This document shows, piece after piece, positions 10,249 through 19,334 of a stretch of DNA of 64,000 nt. Under the pieces are notes generated by a model that worked only from the letters and a program-made list of their open reading frames with translations, was not told the DNA's origin and searched no databases. Source of the stretch: Noviherbaspirillum autotrophicum (GTDB taxonomy: Bacteria > Pseudomonadota > Gammaproteobacteria > Burkholderiales > Burkholderiaceae_D); assembly GCF_000818395.1 (NCBI RefSeq), contig NZ_JWJG01000028.1:406819-470818 (forward strand), read 5' to 3'. A program made the position numbers and the translations under genes. Numbering within the stretch: position 1 is the first letter of the stretch; every line of letters begins with the position of its first letter.

Positions 10249-11490
10249 TCAAGCACGAAGCCGATCCAGGTTTCGGCGCATACGGACAGCCATCAGTTCC
10301 CGCAAGGCCTCGGTCAGCTCGTGCGCCGCCGTGACGAAACTGTGTTCAATTTTGTGCAGTAGGTTGTCGAGGAAAGCGGACGCTGCCTCACGGTTGTCGA
10401 AACCGAAGCGCACTGCGTCCGCCAGAACCGCATCGCGACAAATATCGGTGCGCCCGATCGACACCTGCATCGACAGTACCGGCAGCAGGTCGGCATCCGG
10501 ATTGGGCACGACATCAAAGGCGGGCGACAGGCGCCAGCGGTTCTCCTGCGGCTGGAAAACCACCGCATGGTTGCGCGGATGGTCGTCGTCGTTGCCGCAG
10601 ACGGCATTGAAGACCATGCGGCCAAACAGTTCAATCCTGTCCTGGTCCGGCGCGCCGATCATGCGCAATTCCTCGGCCAGGCGCGGATAACTCCACTGGG
10701 CCGCGGCTGTTTGGCCGGGATATTCGGTCTGCAGCAGCGTGGCGCCGCTTAACGTCATCAGTCGGCGCTCGCCCTGGCGATCGAAGCGGCGCACTCGCAC
10801 CGCCCCCAGGCCGCTGCCGATCGGGTGATAGATGGTGTGCGCGCAATTGAGTCCGGCCAGGCGCCCCCAGGTCTGCGCAACATGCTCCAGCAATGGGATG
10901 TTTGCGAGGTCCGACGGCAGATACGGCTTGACCAGCCAGTAATCGTGGCCATCGCGTATCGTTGCCTTGGGGCGTGCCCCGCCCATGCTCGGCGTCGCTA
11001 CCAGCCGTTGGCGCAGTTTGGCATCGACAGGCGGCGCGTGCTGGGAGAGGGCAACCAGTTCCTGCGCCAGCACCGCCAATTGCGGCAGCCTGGGGCTGGC
11101 AATGTGCGCCACCGATGCTTTGGGGGTACGGCCAACGGCCAGTGCGCCCCAACGTTCCGCATTGCTGCTCGCTTCCAGAAAACGCCAGTCGGCTGCCTCG
11201 TCGGGAAGGTGATGCTGCCGGCGCAACAGTGCTCTGCCCCATGCGTCTGGACAGGCATCACGCAATGCGTCATGCAAGCCGCGATAGCGCGGGGCTCCCC
11301 AGTCATGATCGATGCGAAACGGCAGGTTGACCGGATCGATGCTCCAGGCCAGCCCCGCCTCTGCGTAGCTGGGCGCATAGCGGAACAATCCGGTGCGCAG
11401 CGTTTCGTCGAACCGGTAGCGGCCGACGGTGACCCATTCGCCATTGTCCGGACGCTGCAGGTAGACGAACAGCGGCTTAGAAGTAGTCAT
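10249..11490 (-). CDS. hipA: HipA-family serine/threonine kinase toxin
   Basis: 413 residues from the ATG at 11490, which overlaps the hipB end by 14 bases; the open frame upstream of this ATG is just hipB read out of frame. The N-terminal HipA subdomain (VYLQRPDNGEWVTVGRYRF) and a GGARPKATI loop are present. The kinase catalytic loop reads NAVCGNDDDHPRNHAV and the metal-binding segment SPAFDVVP. All key residues appear intact. HipA toxins phosphorylate translation factors, classically glutamyl-tRNA synthetase, and cause growth arrest; the target here is unknown. It is co-transcribed with and downstream of its HipB antitoxin. Confidence 0.88.
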   Translation of the reverse strand: MTTSKPLFVYLQRPDNGEWVTVGRYRFDETLRTGLFRYAPSYAEAGLAWSIDPVNLPFRIDHDWGAPRYRGLHDALRDACPDAWGRALLRRQHHLPDEAADWRFLEASSNAERWGALAVGRTPKASVAHIASPRLPQLAVLAQELVALSQHAPPVDAKLRQRLVATPSMGGARPKATIRDGHDYWLVKPYLPSDLANIPLLEHVAQTWGRLAGLNCAHTIYHPIGSGLGAVRVRRFDRQGERRLMTLSGATLLQTEYPGQTAAAQWSYPRLAEELRMIGAPDQDRIELFGRMVFNAVCGNDDDHPRNHAVVFQPQENRWRLSPAFDVVPNPDADLLPVLSMQVSIGRTDICRDAVLADAVRFGFDNREAASAFLDNLLHKIEHSFVTAAHELTEALRELMAVRMRRNLDRLRA

Positions 11491-11806
11491 CGGCGTGTTC
11501 TTTCGTGGACAGCCTGACACGCCGTTGACCGCTGTCGTGCTGCCAGAGTGCGCTGGGGGGCTCAGGCGCTGCGTCCTCGAACAAGCCGAGGATGTGGAAG
11601 GCAATCAGGTACAGGCCGGCGCCGGCACCAGCATCTCCCTGCTCGAGCCGGCGCAAGGTGGCTTCGGAAATCCCCATCCGGCGACATAAGTCGGCCACAC
11701 GCAGCTTCTGCATCAGACGCTGTTTGCGTATGGCCATGCCCCAGATGCGTAGCCGCTCCTGGACCAGCGTCGGCACGGCAGCGGCAGAAAGGTTCTTTTT
11801 GGGCAT
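11477..11806 (-). CDS. hipB: HipB-like antitoxin, XRE-family DNA-binding protein
   Basis: 109 residues. A helix-turn-helix spans about 20-75 (VADLCRRMGISEATLRRLEQG), typical of XRE repressors. The C-terminal tail (RRVRLSTKEHADDYF) probably contacts HipA. As usual for hipBA operons, the antitoxin comes first and its end overlaps the toxin start. It is expected to neutralise HipA and, as a dimer, to repress the operon by binding the repeated sites just upstream at 11817-11927. Confidence 0.85.
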   Translation of the reverse strand: MPKKNLSAAAVPTLVQERLRIWGMAIRKQRLMQKLRVADLCRRMGISEATLRRLEQGDAGAGAGLYLIAFHILGLFEDAAPEPPSALWQHDSGQRRVRLSTKEHADDYF

Positions 11807-11816
11807 ATTATGGGCC

Positions 11817-11927
11817 GATCATAGATAGCAGTTTAATCTATTTAATCTATAGTCTATGATGGTTTATTGAATGAGGCAAGCATTCATAGATGATGGATTA
11901 AATTGCGCAATACGTCATCTATGATGG
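11817..11927. promoter_or_regulatory. Repeated operator-like sites upstream of hipBA
   Basis: Four related copies of an ATCATAGAT / ATCTATGAT element lie in about 110 bp: GATCATAGAT at 11817, CTATAGTCTATGATGG ending at 11862, TTCATAGATGATGG at 11883, and GTCATCTATGATGG at 11914. Several occur in inverted orientation and all lie upstream of hipB in AT-rich DNA. This fits cooperative HipB autorepression. The -10/-35 boxes cannot be separated from the repeats by eye. Confidence 0.65.
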
Positions 11928-12075
11928 AATTGGCTAGCGCCGCCGCGGCGGTTAGTACGGTAAGTCCGGTGGCGCGCTCAGGCGCGGCTGGCGCGTAGGC
12001 TGTCCCCCATGTTGATGGGATGCACAAACGCCACGCAGACGTGGACAATGGCGGGTACTGAATCCACTAGCGTCT

Positions 12076-12438
12076 ATGCTCATCCGTTTCCTGCGCGAGG
12101 CACTCGCCACATTCCACCATCGAGATACGCCGACGTTACGCGGACGGAAAATCCTGCTCGCCCATCTGCAACGGGCGAAGGTCGACTTGTCGCTCATTCC
12201 TGATGCGGCCATACACGAACTGGTGGACGACGCTTACCAAAAGTGCCGTTTTTTCAGCGCCGGTAGCCACAACAGCCCTGAAAAGGCGTTCAACGACATG
12301 CTGGAGTTGTATGCTTTTCAGATCCGCCAACTCGTGTGCAACCCGCTCTGCACGCCCTTGGAGCGCCAGTACTACAGCGGCACACGGGCAGTGCTGGAAA
12401 AGCACGGCGTCGCGCTATCCTCGTACGAAAGCCAGTGA
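12076..12438 (+). CDS. Hypothetical protein, 120 residues
   Basis: An ATG-started frame for a soluble, mostly helical protein (MLIRFLREALATFHHRDTPT at the start, VALSSYESQ at the end). Codon use and composition look like a real gene. I do not recognise a family and see no membrane segment or signal peptide. It lies on the opposite strand to, and upstream of, hipBA, so it could share the AT-rich divergent region at 11810-12075. Confidence 0.5.
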   Translation: MLIRFLREALATFHHRDTPTLRGRKILLAHLQRAKVDLSLIPDAAIHELVDDAYQKCRFFSAGSHNSPEKAFNDMLELYAFQIRQLVCNPLCTPLERQYYSGTRAVLEKHGVALSSYESQ

Positions 12439-12758
12439 ACGCCATTCCGGACGCAGTTCCCGCGAACCGCTTTTCAATTGGCGACGTAATACGGCGCATT
12501 CCGCCAGAGCGCATGTCGGCGTGACCGAAAAAATCGAGATAGCCTTCCCTGTTTTGCGGCCGTACGATGAAATCCGGCTTCCCCTCTCCATCGAGATCCC
12601 CAACCCACACCCCAAATCGTCGATCGGAAATGGCGATCCCGGGTCGTTTCCGCTGCGTGTCGCGATCATCCTTGCCACCTCGCCAAAGCGAACCCGCCAC
12701 GTCACTGAACGATATGTCGGGCAATCATCGCGCTTCGGTGACGGCGTCGGTTGACTGG
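12439..12758. other. Gap with a possible gene remnant
   Basis: On the minus strand, about 12480-12724 reads as a plausible protein piece (MPDISFSDVAGSLWRGG, then VGDLDGEGKPDFIVRPQ), with a motif like the FG-GAP/VCBS-type DLDGDGKPD repeat. The frame then runs into the convergent gene without a sensible ending, so at best this is a decayed gene end. Nothing else is seen. Confidence 0.3.
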
Positions 12759-13094
12759 TCAGTCAACCGCACCCTCGTCTTCCGGTGGACACCTCTCCCA
12801 AGGCGCATCGACCGAGTCACGCCAAGCCTGCCATCCGCGCGGGAGATCGGCGAGTTCACCGATGGTCCTGTCCCTCTCGTACGCGCATCCGAGGCAAATG
12901 AGCAAGCACTCGTCCGCCTCGGTCACGTCACCGCAAAGAAATTGCCAGTCGCCGTCTTGATCATGGCTCACGAACAGAATCGGCTCACCGTCTCGCAGCG
13001 CGCGAGACGTCGTATATGCGACGGTATTGTCCGGATCGGCGAACGGCCAGCTCGAGGGATCAAAACGGTGCGGGTGCTTTTCGACGGTATCCAT
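12759..13094 (-). CDS. Small conserved-type hypothetical protein (DUF2185-like)
   Basis: 111 residues. The sequence has the layout of a small soluble family I associate with DUF2185-like proteins: an N-terminal WPFADPDNTVAYTTS, a central PILFVSHDQDGDWQFLCGD, and a C-terminal ELADLPRGWQAWRDS followed by PWER. Such proteins are often scattered and of unknown function; some relatives are proposed immunity proteins, but no toxin partner is visible here. The name is by eye only. Confidence 0.6.
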   Translation of the reverse strand: MDTVEKHPHRFDPSSWPFADPDNTVAYTTSRALRDGEPILFVSHDQDGDWQFLCGDVTEADECLLICLGCAYERDRTIGELADLPRGWQAWRDSVDAPWERCPPEDEGAVD

Positions 13095-13151
13095 GATGGT
13101 TAACGGCGAGTGTTCCAGCGCTGCCTGGCAGGATCGGCGTTGCGCGTCGAG

Positions 13152-13436
13152 TTAGCCATTTCTGATTCTCCTCCTCGCAAAAGAGCTGATGAAAGAGGTC
13201 ACCCCCCACCACAGCACAGCCCAGAAAACGGCGACTGTCGCCCACCCGAGCAACGAAGGCGTCGCCTATCCGCCGGACTCGGCTGCTGCAAAAACGGGAA
13301 GCCCCATCCCTCGAAAGACCGCCAGCGGCAGATAGATCGACCCAGCGGCAGCAGGCGCAACAGCTTCGGGGGGAAACGCCACGACAAGCAGCTGCAGCAT
13401 CAAGAGCAATCCCCAGACGGTCAAACGTAGTCGCAT
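13152..13436 (-). pseudogene. Small two-helix membrane protein interrupted by an amber codon
   Basis: The frame from the ATG at 13436 encodes MRLRLTVWGLLLMLQLLVVA, then a loop ending FAAAESGG, and then hits TAG at 13266. The same frame continues open with ATPSLLGWATVAVFWAVLWW and a second hydrophobic segment, and stops at 13152 after a basic tail (ARRRIRNG). The two halves fit one 94-residue membrane protein of the positive-inside type. The in-frame stop suggests a nonsense mutation. Alternatively only the first 56 residues are made. Confidence 0.45.
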
Positions 13437-13538
13437 AGTCGCAAAGGTTAACGTTCAAGTTCACAGGCAGCCATGACCGCGAGCGCCGAACAGCAAGTGC
13501 CATTAGCGCTGGCCATGCCTGGCTTCACCGTAATCACG

Positions 13539-13859
13539 TCATTGCCAATCGTACGTCACCGCCAGCCCGTTGGCGCGGGCAATCTCTCTGATAACCCGGC
13601 GTGGCCCCTCTACACTGCCTTCCGTTGCGTTATCCCATTCGAGCTTGATTCGCGTGAAACGCCGGCGGAACGTGATGCGTCCATAATCAATCCAGGCATC
13701 CGGACCGGAATATTCGGAAGTCTTTTTCCAGCCATAGGTAGGGAGCCGGCCCGCCAGCTTCCAGAATTGCTCTGTTGGTATGTCCTTTATCGTGGCCAGC
13801 CCAAGCAGAGAAAACCGCAGTTTGGCAAATAATCGTAATGCTTTTGTCAGTTGTTTCAT
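13539..13859 (-). CDS. Hypothetical protein, 106 residues
   Basis: The start is taken as the ATG at 13859 (MKQLTKALRLFAKLRFSLLG); the longer frame upstream has biased, non-protein composition. The protein has a hydrophobic or basic N-terminal helix followed by a soluble part with YGWKKTSEYSGPDAWIDYGR and ends NGLAVTYDWQ. It could be an anchored or peripheral membrane protein. I recognise no family. Confidence 0.6.
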   Translation of the reverse strand: MKQLTKALRLFAKLRFSLLGLATIKDIPTEQFWKLAGRLPTYGWKKTSEYSGPDAWIDYGRITFRRRFTRIKLEWDNATEGSVEGPRRVIREIARANGLAVTYDWQ

Positions 13860-14295
13860 CGCCAAAGTATAACGGCTCCGCCGCCCGGCGAGCAGGCTCG
13901 CCGGTGTCGAACGACGAAGATGTCTCGCGCCCCCACTGGACGCGCTCCCACGATTAGGCGAAGCCGATCGCACAGCAGGGGCAAGCGCATCGTTTTGCCG
14001 TGGACTTGGCCGGTGCTTTGCGGACGTGCTCTTTTTGGTGTTGGCGTCGCCGCAAGCCTGACCCGCCCCACCGTGCACAAGTGACTGCACGCGGCGCACG
14101 CTGGCTGGCGCCACACGCCGAGACGATCCGCCATGACTGCCTGGCCAGGAGCGAATCTGCGCCGCTTCCGGTGTATCATCCATGCCAGTATTCCGATAGT
14201 GCGATGTACCACGCAGCGCGTTGGCCAACCTTCACGCGCAGTCCGCCTGACGCACGTTCCAACTTCAACCCTTGCCCTTCCGATTGAGGACAACG
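13860..14295. other. Gap without a supported gene
   Basis: Open frames on both strands here are GC-rich shadows with no start signals or family motifs. The last bases (GAGGA at 14285-14289) are the ribosome-binding site of the next gene. No tRNA or strong terminator is seen. Confidence 0.4.
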
Positions 14296-14499
14296 ATGAC
14301 TGCCACGCGACCAGGATGGACGCCCGTTAGCAACCCGCGCATCCGCGTGCACGTTGAACAGCTCACCGAACAACTGGGGCTTGCCGCCCGTGATCACTTC
14401 GAAGAGCGCGCCGGCATCCTGGAATACGAATCCGGCATGGACCGCGCCGCCGCCGAGGAATTGGCGTTGCAGCAGATACGGCTCGCCTTTTGCCGCTAA
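14296..14499 (+). CDS. Small hypothetical protein, 67 residues
   Basis: ATG at 14296 with a good GAGGA ribosome-binding site 6 bases upstream; an earlier in-frame ATG at 14272 has none. The protein is helical and acidic/basic in alternation (AARDHFEERAGILEYESGMD, then AEELALQQIRL). Similar short proteins occur beside mobile and repair genes, but I cannot name this one. It precedes the SbcD-like gene by 50 bp and may be co-transcribed with it. Confidence 0.6.
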   Translation: MTATRPGWTPVSNPRIRVHVEQLTEQLGLAARDHFEERAGILEYESGMDRAAAEELALQQIRLAFCR

Positions 14500-14549
14500 A
14501 CGTTTCCCGTCCCGACACGCTCTGACCTTGCCCCTCTAACGACCGCCCC

Positions 14550-15806
14550 ATGCGATTCATTCATGCCGCCGACATTCACCTGGACAGCCCGCTCACCGGC
14601 CTGAGCGCCTATCAGGACGCACCCGCCGACATGCTGCGCGGCGCCACGCGCGACGCCTTCTCCAACCTGATCAACGAAGCCATCGAGTTGCAGGTGGATT
14701 TCGTGGTGCTGGCAGGCGACCTGTACGACGGCGGCTGGAAAGATCACAACACCGGCATTTACTTTTGCCGGGAAATGGGGCGCCTGAAAAAAGCCGGCAT
14801 CCCCGTGTTCGCGGTATTCGGCAATCATGATGCCGAAAGCGAAATGACCAAAAAACTGCAACTGCCCGACAACGTGGTCCTGTTCGACTCGCGCAAGGCC
14901 AGTACGGTCACCATTGATCACCTCAAGGTGGCGCTGCACGGGCGCAGCTTCAAGGAAGCCGCCACCACCGAAAACCTCGCCCGCAGCTACCCGGATCCCC
15001 GTCCGGGCATGTTCAATATCGGCGTGCTGCATACGGCGCTGGGAGTGCATTCCACGCACGCGAACTACGCGCCGTGCAGCATCGAGGAACTGTACGCAAA
15101 GGGTTACCAGTACTGGGCGCTGGGCCACGTCCACGACTTCCAGGTATGGCAAGGCACCTGCACCGTGGTGTTTCCGGGAAATCTGCAGGGCCGGCACATC
15201 CGGGAATCCGGAGCGCGTGGCGCGGTGCTGGTGACGGCCGACGAGACGGGCGTGCAGCAAATCGACCGGCTGTATGTCGACGTGCTGCGCTGGCATTGCC
15301 TGGAGGTCGATGCCGGCCCCTGCGGCACCCTCGCGGAGGTGGTGCGCGCCATCGGACGGGAACTGGAAGGCTTTATGGCGCACAACACCTGCACCCTGCC
15401 TACGGCGATGCGCATTATCGTGGCCGGCAAAACGGCGGCGCACGGCGAACTGTTCGGCATGGAGGCGCAATTGCGCGCGGAAGTGCTGGCGCTGGCCGCC
15501 GCACATGGCACGGACCGGCTCTGGATCGAAAAGGTCAAGACGACCACTACCGCCGCCGCCGACAGCGAGGTGATTCGCGCGCGCGGGGACGCCCTGTCGG
15601 ACCTGGCGCAACTGCTGGAGCAGGCGGAACTCGATGATGACTTTATTAAGAGCCTGCAGACGGATCTGATGCAAATGGTGGGCAAGGTGCCGCTGGAGTT
15701 GCAGCAGGCCGTACCGTATTTCAAGGATATCCGTGCCGGCGAGCTGGCCGGCCTGGTTCACGAAATCCGACCGGGCTTGTTATCCCAACTGGCCAGCATG
15801 GAGTAA
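14550..15806 (+). CDS. SbcD/YhaO-like metallophosphoesterase, predicted DNA exonuclease
   Basis: 418 residues. All calcineurin-type metal-binding motifs are present near the N-terminus: DIHLDSPL (D-x-H), GDLYDGG, GNHD, a histidine in VLHTALG, and GHVHDF. It should cleave DNA using Mn2+ together with the ATPase encoded 6 bp downstream, as in SbcD-SbcC and Mre11-Rad50 pairs. The C-terminal half probably caps the nuclease and binds the ATPase coiled coil. The pairing with a YhaN-sized ATPase makes it closer to YhaO than to SbcD. A role in DNA end repair or in defence is inference. Confidence 0.85.
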   Translation: MRFIHAADIHLDSPLTGLSAYQDAPADMLRGATRDAFSNLINEAIELQVDFVVLAGDLYDGGWKDHNTGIYFCREMGRLKKAGIPVFAVFGNHDAESEMTKKLQLPDNVVLFDSRKASTVTIDHLKVALHGRSFKEAATTENLARSYPDPRPGMFNIGVLHTALGVHSTHANYAPCSIEELYAKGYQYWALGHVHDFQVWQGTCTVVFPGNLQGRHIRESGARGAVLVTADETGVQQIDRLYVDVLRWHCLEVDAGPCGTLAEVVRAIGRELEGFMAHNTCTLPTAMRIIVAGKTAAHGELFGMEAQLRAEVLALAAAHGTDRLWIEKVKTTTTAAADSEVIRARGDALSDLAQLLEQAELDDDFIKSLQTDLMQMVGKVPLELQQAVPYFKDIRAGELAGLVHEIRPGLLSQLASME

Positions 15807-15812
15807 CCCGCC

Positions 15813-18800
15813 ATGCGACTGCATCGACTCGAGCTGATCAAGTACGGCAAGTTCACCGACCGCGCCATCGACTTCCCGGCGTCCAGGCGGGATTTCCATC
15901 TGATTATTGGCCCGAATGAAGCCGGCAAGTCAACGCTGCGCTCGTCCATCCTCGACCTGCTGTTCGGCATTCCCACCCGCTCGCCGTTGGCGTTCATCCA
16001 TCCGCTCAACGAATTGCGCCTGGGTGCGCTGATCGGCCATGCGGGCGACGCGCTGGCGTTCCATCGTGCCAAGGCCGCCCGGCAGACGCTTCGCACACCC
16101 GCTGACGCCGTGCTACCCGACGCGGCGCTGGCGTCTTATCTGGGCGCGGCAGACCGCCATTTCTTCGACCAGATGTTCGGACTCGATCATGCCCGCCTGG
16201 TGGCCGGTGGCAACAGCATCCTGAACGCCGAGAACGACATTGGCCAGGTACTCTTCCAGTCGGCCGCTGGTGTGGCCAGCCTGGGCAAAATCCGCGACGC
16301 CTTGCTGGCGGAGGCGGAAAAGCTGTGGGCGCCCCGCAAAGCCGCCGACCGCGCCTATTACATTGCCGCCGACCTGCTCGACAAGGCCAATGCCGCACTG
16401 AAGGAATCGACGGTGCGCACCAAGGTGTGGACGGAAGCCCATGCGCGACTGGAAGCGGCTGCCGATGCGCTGGGTCAGGTAGGCGACCAGCTGCGCGAGC
16501 TCGACATCGCGCGCACCCGCCTGGAACGCATCCGGCGCACCGCCCCGTTCCTGCGCGCGGTGCGTGACATCGAGGCGCAACTGGCCGCACTCGCGCACGC
16601 AGCGGACCTGCCGGAAGACGCGGCCGTCATTGCGGCCCAGGCCGAGCGCGACCTGGCCACGGCCACGCAGTTGCTTGAATTGCGCAGCGATGACGTCCAC
16701 CAGGCGAAGCAGGCGCTGGCCGCGGTTGAACGCGACGACAAGGCCCTCGGGTGCGCCGAGGAGATTGTCGCGCTGGATACGCTGCGCACGCGCCTGTCCA
16801 ACCATGAACGCGATATCGGGCGGCGCCAGGAGGAAGTTGTCGCTTTGTTCAAGGAGATCCGGGCAGCCTGTCGCCAGTTGGGCTGGGACGACGAATCGGA
16901 AGAGACGCTGCGCGAGCGCCTGCCATCGCTATTGACCCGGCGCGAGCTGGGGCGCCTGTCGCGCGCCCGCAGCGGTCTGGCGCAGGCGCTGCGCACCGCC
17001 GAACAGGCCGAACAGGCCAAAGAAGCCGAAGTCACGCGACTGTCCGAGGAGCTCGGGAACCTTCCGGGCGTCGAGATCACCCCGGCGTTGCATGCGGCCC
17101 TGGCGGACGCGCGTGCGCTCGGCGACACGGAATTCGCCCTGCAAAAGCAGCGCAGGGCGCTGGCCAAGGCAACATCGGCGCTGGACGCGGCGCTGGCCGG
17201 GCTGGGCCAATGGCGCAAGTCGCCGACCGAACTGGCCGCCATGGCGGTGCCGGGCCAGCAAACTATCGCGCGGCGCGTCCACGAGCGCCAGACGCTGGCC
17301 GCCGAGCGGCGCTCGCTGGGCAAGCGGATCGACGAGCAGCAAGCGCACGTGGCGCAGCTCGAACTGGACATTACCCAATTCCATGAATTACACCAGCCGG
17401 TCACCCAGCTAGACGTTGCCGGCGCACGGGCGGAGCGCGACGCTTCCTGGCACGCGCTCAAGACGGGCACCAATTCGCTTGCACAGGGAGCGCAGCAATT
17501 CGAGACCCTGCTGTCGCAGGCCGATGCGCTGGCTGACCGCCGGCTCGACAACGTGGAGGCAGCGACCGAATTGCAAACCCTGCAGCACCAGCTGCAGCAC
17601 GCGCGGTTGGGCGTTGCGGAACTGACCGGCCAGCTGGTCCGACTCGACGAGCAGATCCGGGCAGGCGATGCCCAATGGGAAACCATCGCGGCGGCGATGG
17701 GCTTGTCAGGCCTGGCGCTGGACGACGCGGCCGACTGGATGATCCAGCGCGACAAAGTGCTCGCGACGGCCGCCAGCTGCCGCGACGCGCAGGAAGACTT
17801 CGCGCAGCTCGAACGCACCGTCGACGCGGCGCGGCAAGCGCTGGCGCAGGCTCTGTGCGATGCCGGATTCGATCGCGGCGGCAGCAGCAGCGTCGCCGCG
17901 CTGCGCCTGGAAGCGGAACAGTGGATCCAGGCAGCCGACGCCGCCACCGTCAAGCGCGAAGCCACGACGGCGCAGCTGAACGCCGCGCAGACCATGGCAG
18001 TGACGCTGCAGCAAGCCACCGCAGCCGCGCACGCCGATATCGCTCAGTGGCAGCAGGAATGGTCGGCGGCGCTGTCGGCGGCAACGCTGGATCCGCAAAG
18101 CGCCATCGGCACGGTGGAAGGGGCGCTCGAACTGATCACGCAGATCGGCGACAAGCTGGACAAGGTGCACCAGATCCGCACCGAGCGCATCGATACCATG
18201 ACGGTCGAGCTGCGCCAGTTCGAAGACACGGCGCGGCACCTGGCTGCCAGATTGGGGGAGCAACTGAGCGCATTGCCGGCCGTCGACATCGCTCAGGCAT
18301 TGGCCGAGCGCCTGGCGCACGCGCAACAAGACCACACGGAAGCAGCGCGGCGGCAGGCGGCGCTGGAATCGGCCACGGCGCAGCGCAATGCCGCGCAGGA
18401 GATGCTGCAGGCCGCCAATGCCAGCCTGAAGCCCTTGATGACACGCGCCGGCGTCGACGATCCGGCCGCGCTGGCCGAAGCGATCGCCCGTTCCGACACC
18501 CGGCGGCGCTTGCTGCGGGAGCTGGACCAGGCCAAGGCCCAGGCGCTCGACGGCGGGGACGGGCTGACGCGCGAACAGCTGGAACAGGAAATCGACGCAG
18601 TGGACTTGTCGCAGCTGCCGGCCGAGCTGGTGCAGACGACCAGCGCGCATGCCGAGGCGGTGCAGCGCAAGGCGACCTTAACGGCGGAATACGACAAGGC
18701 AAGCAGCGCACTGGCCGCCATCGGCGGGTCCGACGCGGCCGCACGGGCCGAAGCGATGCGCCAGGAAGCACTGGCCCAGATGGCTGATGCGACGGAACGC

Positions 18801-19271
18801 TATGTGAAAGTCTTTACGGCGGGCCGCCTGTTGCGCTGGTCCATCGACCGCTACCGGGAAGAAAAGCAGGGGCCGATGCTCAGCCGGGCCGGGGCGATTT
18901 TTTCGGGCCTCACGCAGGGCGCCTACCAGCGCCTGGTAGTCGATTTCGATGCGCAGCCGATGACGCTGGAAGGCCAGCGCGCCGACGGCAAGCTGGTCGG
19001 CATCGGCGGCATGAGCGACGGCACGCGCGACCAGCTGTACCTGGCGCTGCGGCTGGCCGCGCTGGAACTGCACCTGGAACAGGCCACGCCCCTGCCGTTC
19101 ATCGCGGACGATCTCTTCATCAACTACGACGACGGACGCGCCATGGCGGGATTCGAGGCGCTGGCCAGCTTGTCGGAGAAGACGCAGGTGATCTATCTCA
19201 GCCACCATGACCACCTGACCGAATCGGTGAGGAAAGTCTTCGGGGAGCAGGTATCGATCACCCGGTTATGA
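15813..19271 (+). CDS. SbcC/Rad50-like (YhaN-like) AAA ATPase
   Basis: 1152 residues. The N-terminal ATP-binding half has Walker A GPNEAGKSTLRS (about residue 35). About 800 residues of Ala/Gln/Leu/Arg-rich coiled coil follow. The C-terminal half has the ABC signature-like GGMSDGTRDQLYLALR, Walker B FIADDLF and the histidine switch YLSHHD. No CxxC zinc hook is evident, as in the YhaN type and unlike SbcC. It forms the motor of the nuclease encoded just upstream (6-bp gap, one operon). The coding GC content is higher than in the neighbouring island genes, so the pair may be older resident DNA. Confidence 0.85.
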   Translation: MRLHRLELIKYGKFTDRAIDFPASRRDFHLIIGPNEAGKSTLRSSILDLLFGIPTRSPLAFIHPLNELRLGALIGHAGDALAFHRAKAARQTLRTPADAVLPDAALASYLGAADRHFFDQMFGLDHARLVAGGNSILNAENDIGQVLFQSAAGVASLGKIRDALLAEAEKLWAPRKAADRAYYIAADLLDKANAALKESTVRTKVWTEAHARLEAAADALGQVGDQLRELDIARTRLERIRRTAPFLRAVRDIEAQLAALAHAADLPEDAAVIAAQAERDLATATQLLELRSDDVHQAKQALAAVERDDKALGCAEEIVALDTLRTRLSNHERDIGRRQEEVVALFKEIRAACRQLGWDDESEETLRERLPSLLTRRELGRLSRARSGLAQALRTAEQAEQAKEAEVTRLSEELGNLPGVEITPALHAALADARALGDTEFALQKQRRALAKATSALDAALAGLGQWRKSPTELAAMAVPGQQTIARRVHERQTLAAERRSLGKRIDEQQAHVAQLELDITQFHELHQPVTQLDVAGARAERDASWHALKTGTNSLAQGAQQFETLLSQADALADRRLDNVEAATELQTLQHQLQHARLGVAELTGQLVRLDEQIRAGDAQWETIAAAMGLSGLALDDAADWMIQRDKVLATAASCRDAQEDFAQLERTVDAARQALAQALCDAGFDRGGSSSVAALRLEAEQWIQAADAATVKREATTAQLNAAQTMAVTLQQATAAAHADIAQWQQEWSAALSAATLDPQSAIGTVEGALELITQIGDKLDKVHQIRTERIDTMTVELRQFEDTARHLAARLGEQLSALPAVDIAQALAERLAHAQQDHTEAARRQAALESATAQRNAAQEMLQAANASLKPLMTRAGVDDPAALAEAIARSDTRRRLLRELDQAKAQALDGGDGLTREQLEQEIDAVDLSQLPAELVQTTSAHAEAVQRKATLTAEYDKASSALAAIGGSDAAARAEAMRQEALAQMADATERYVKVFTAGRLLRWSIDRYREEKQGPMLSRAGAIFSGLTQGAYQRLVVDFDAQPMTLEGQRADGKLVGIGGMSDGTRDQLYLALRLAALELHLEQATPLPFIADDLFINYDDGRAMAGFEALASLSEKTQVIYLSHHDHLTESVRKVFGEQVSITRL

Positions 19272-19310
19272 CCAGCCGCGGCGTCGCGCCTGCCGCTCAA
19301 AATGAAAACA

Positions 19311-19334
19311 GCCCGCGTTCTTGCAAACGCGGGC
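19311..19334 (-). terminator. Rho-independent-like hairpin, better oriented for the minus strand
   Basis: A perfect 9-bp stem GCCCGCGTT / AACGCGGGC has a 6-base loop. On the plus strand no T-run follows; on the minus strand the stem is followed by TGTTTTCATTTT. It lies 40 bp after the ATPase gene, so it may still act as a weak stop for that operon. Confidence 0.5.

Noticed and set aside
17675-18787. 370-codon plus-strand frame inside the SbcC-like gene
   Set aside because: Its composition (Arg/Gly/Ala-rich, no family) is that of a shifted frame of a coiled-coil gene.
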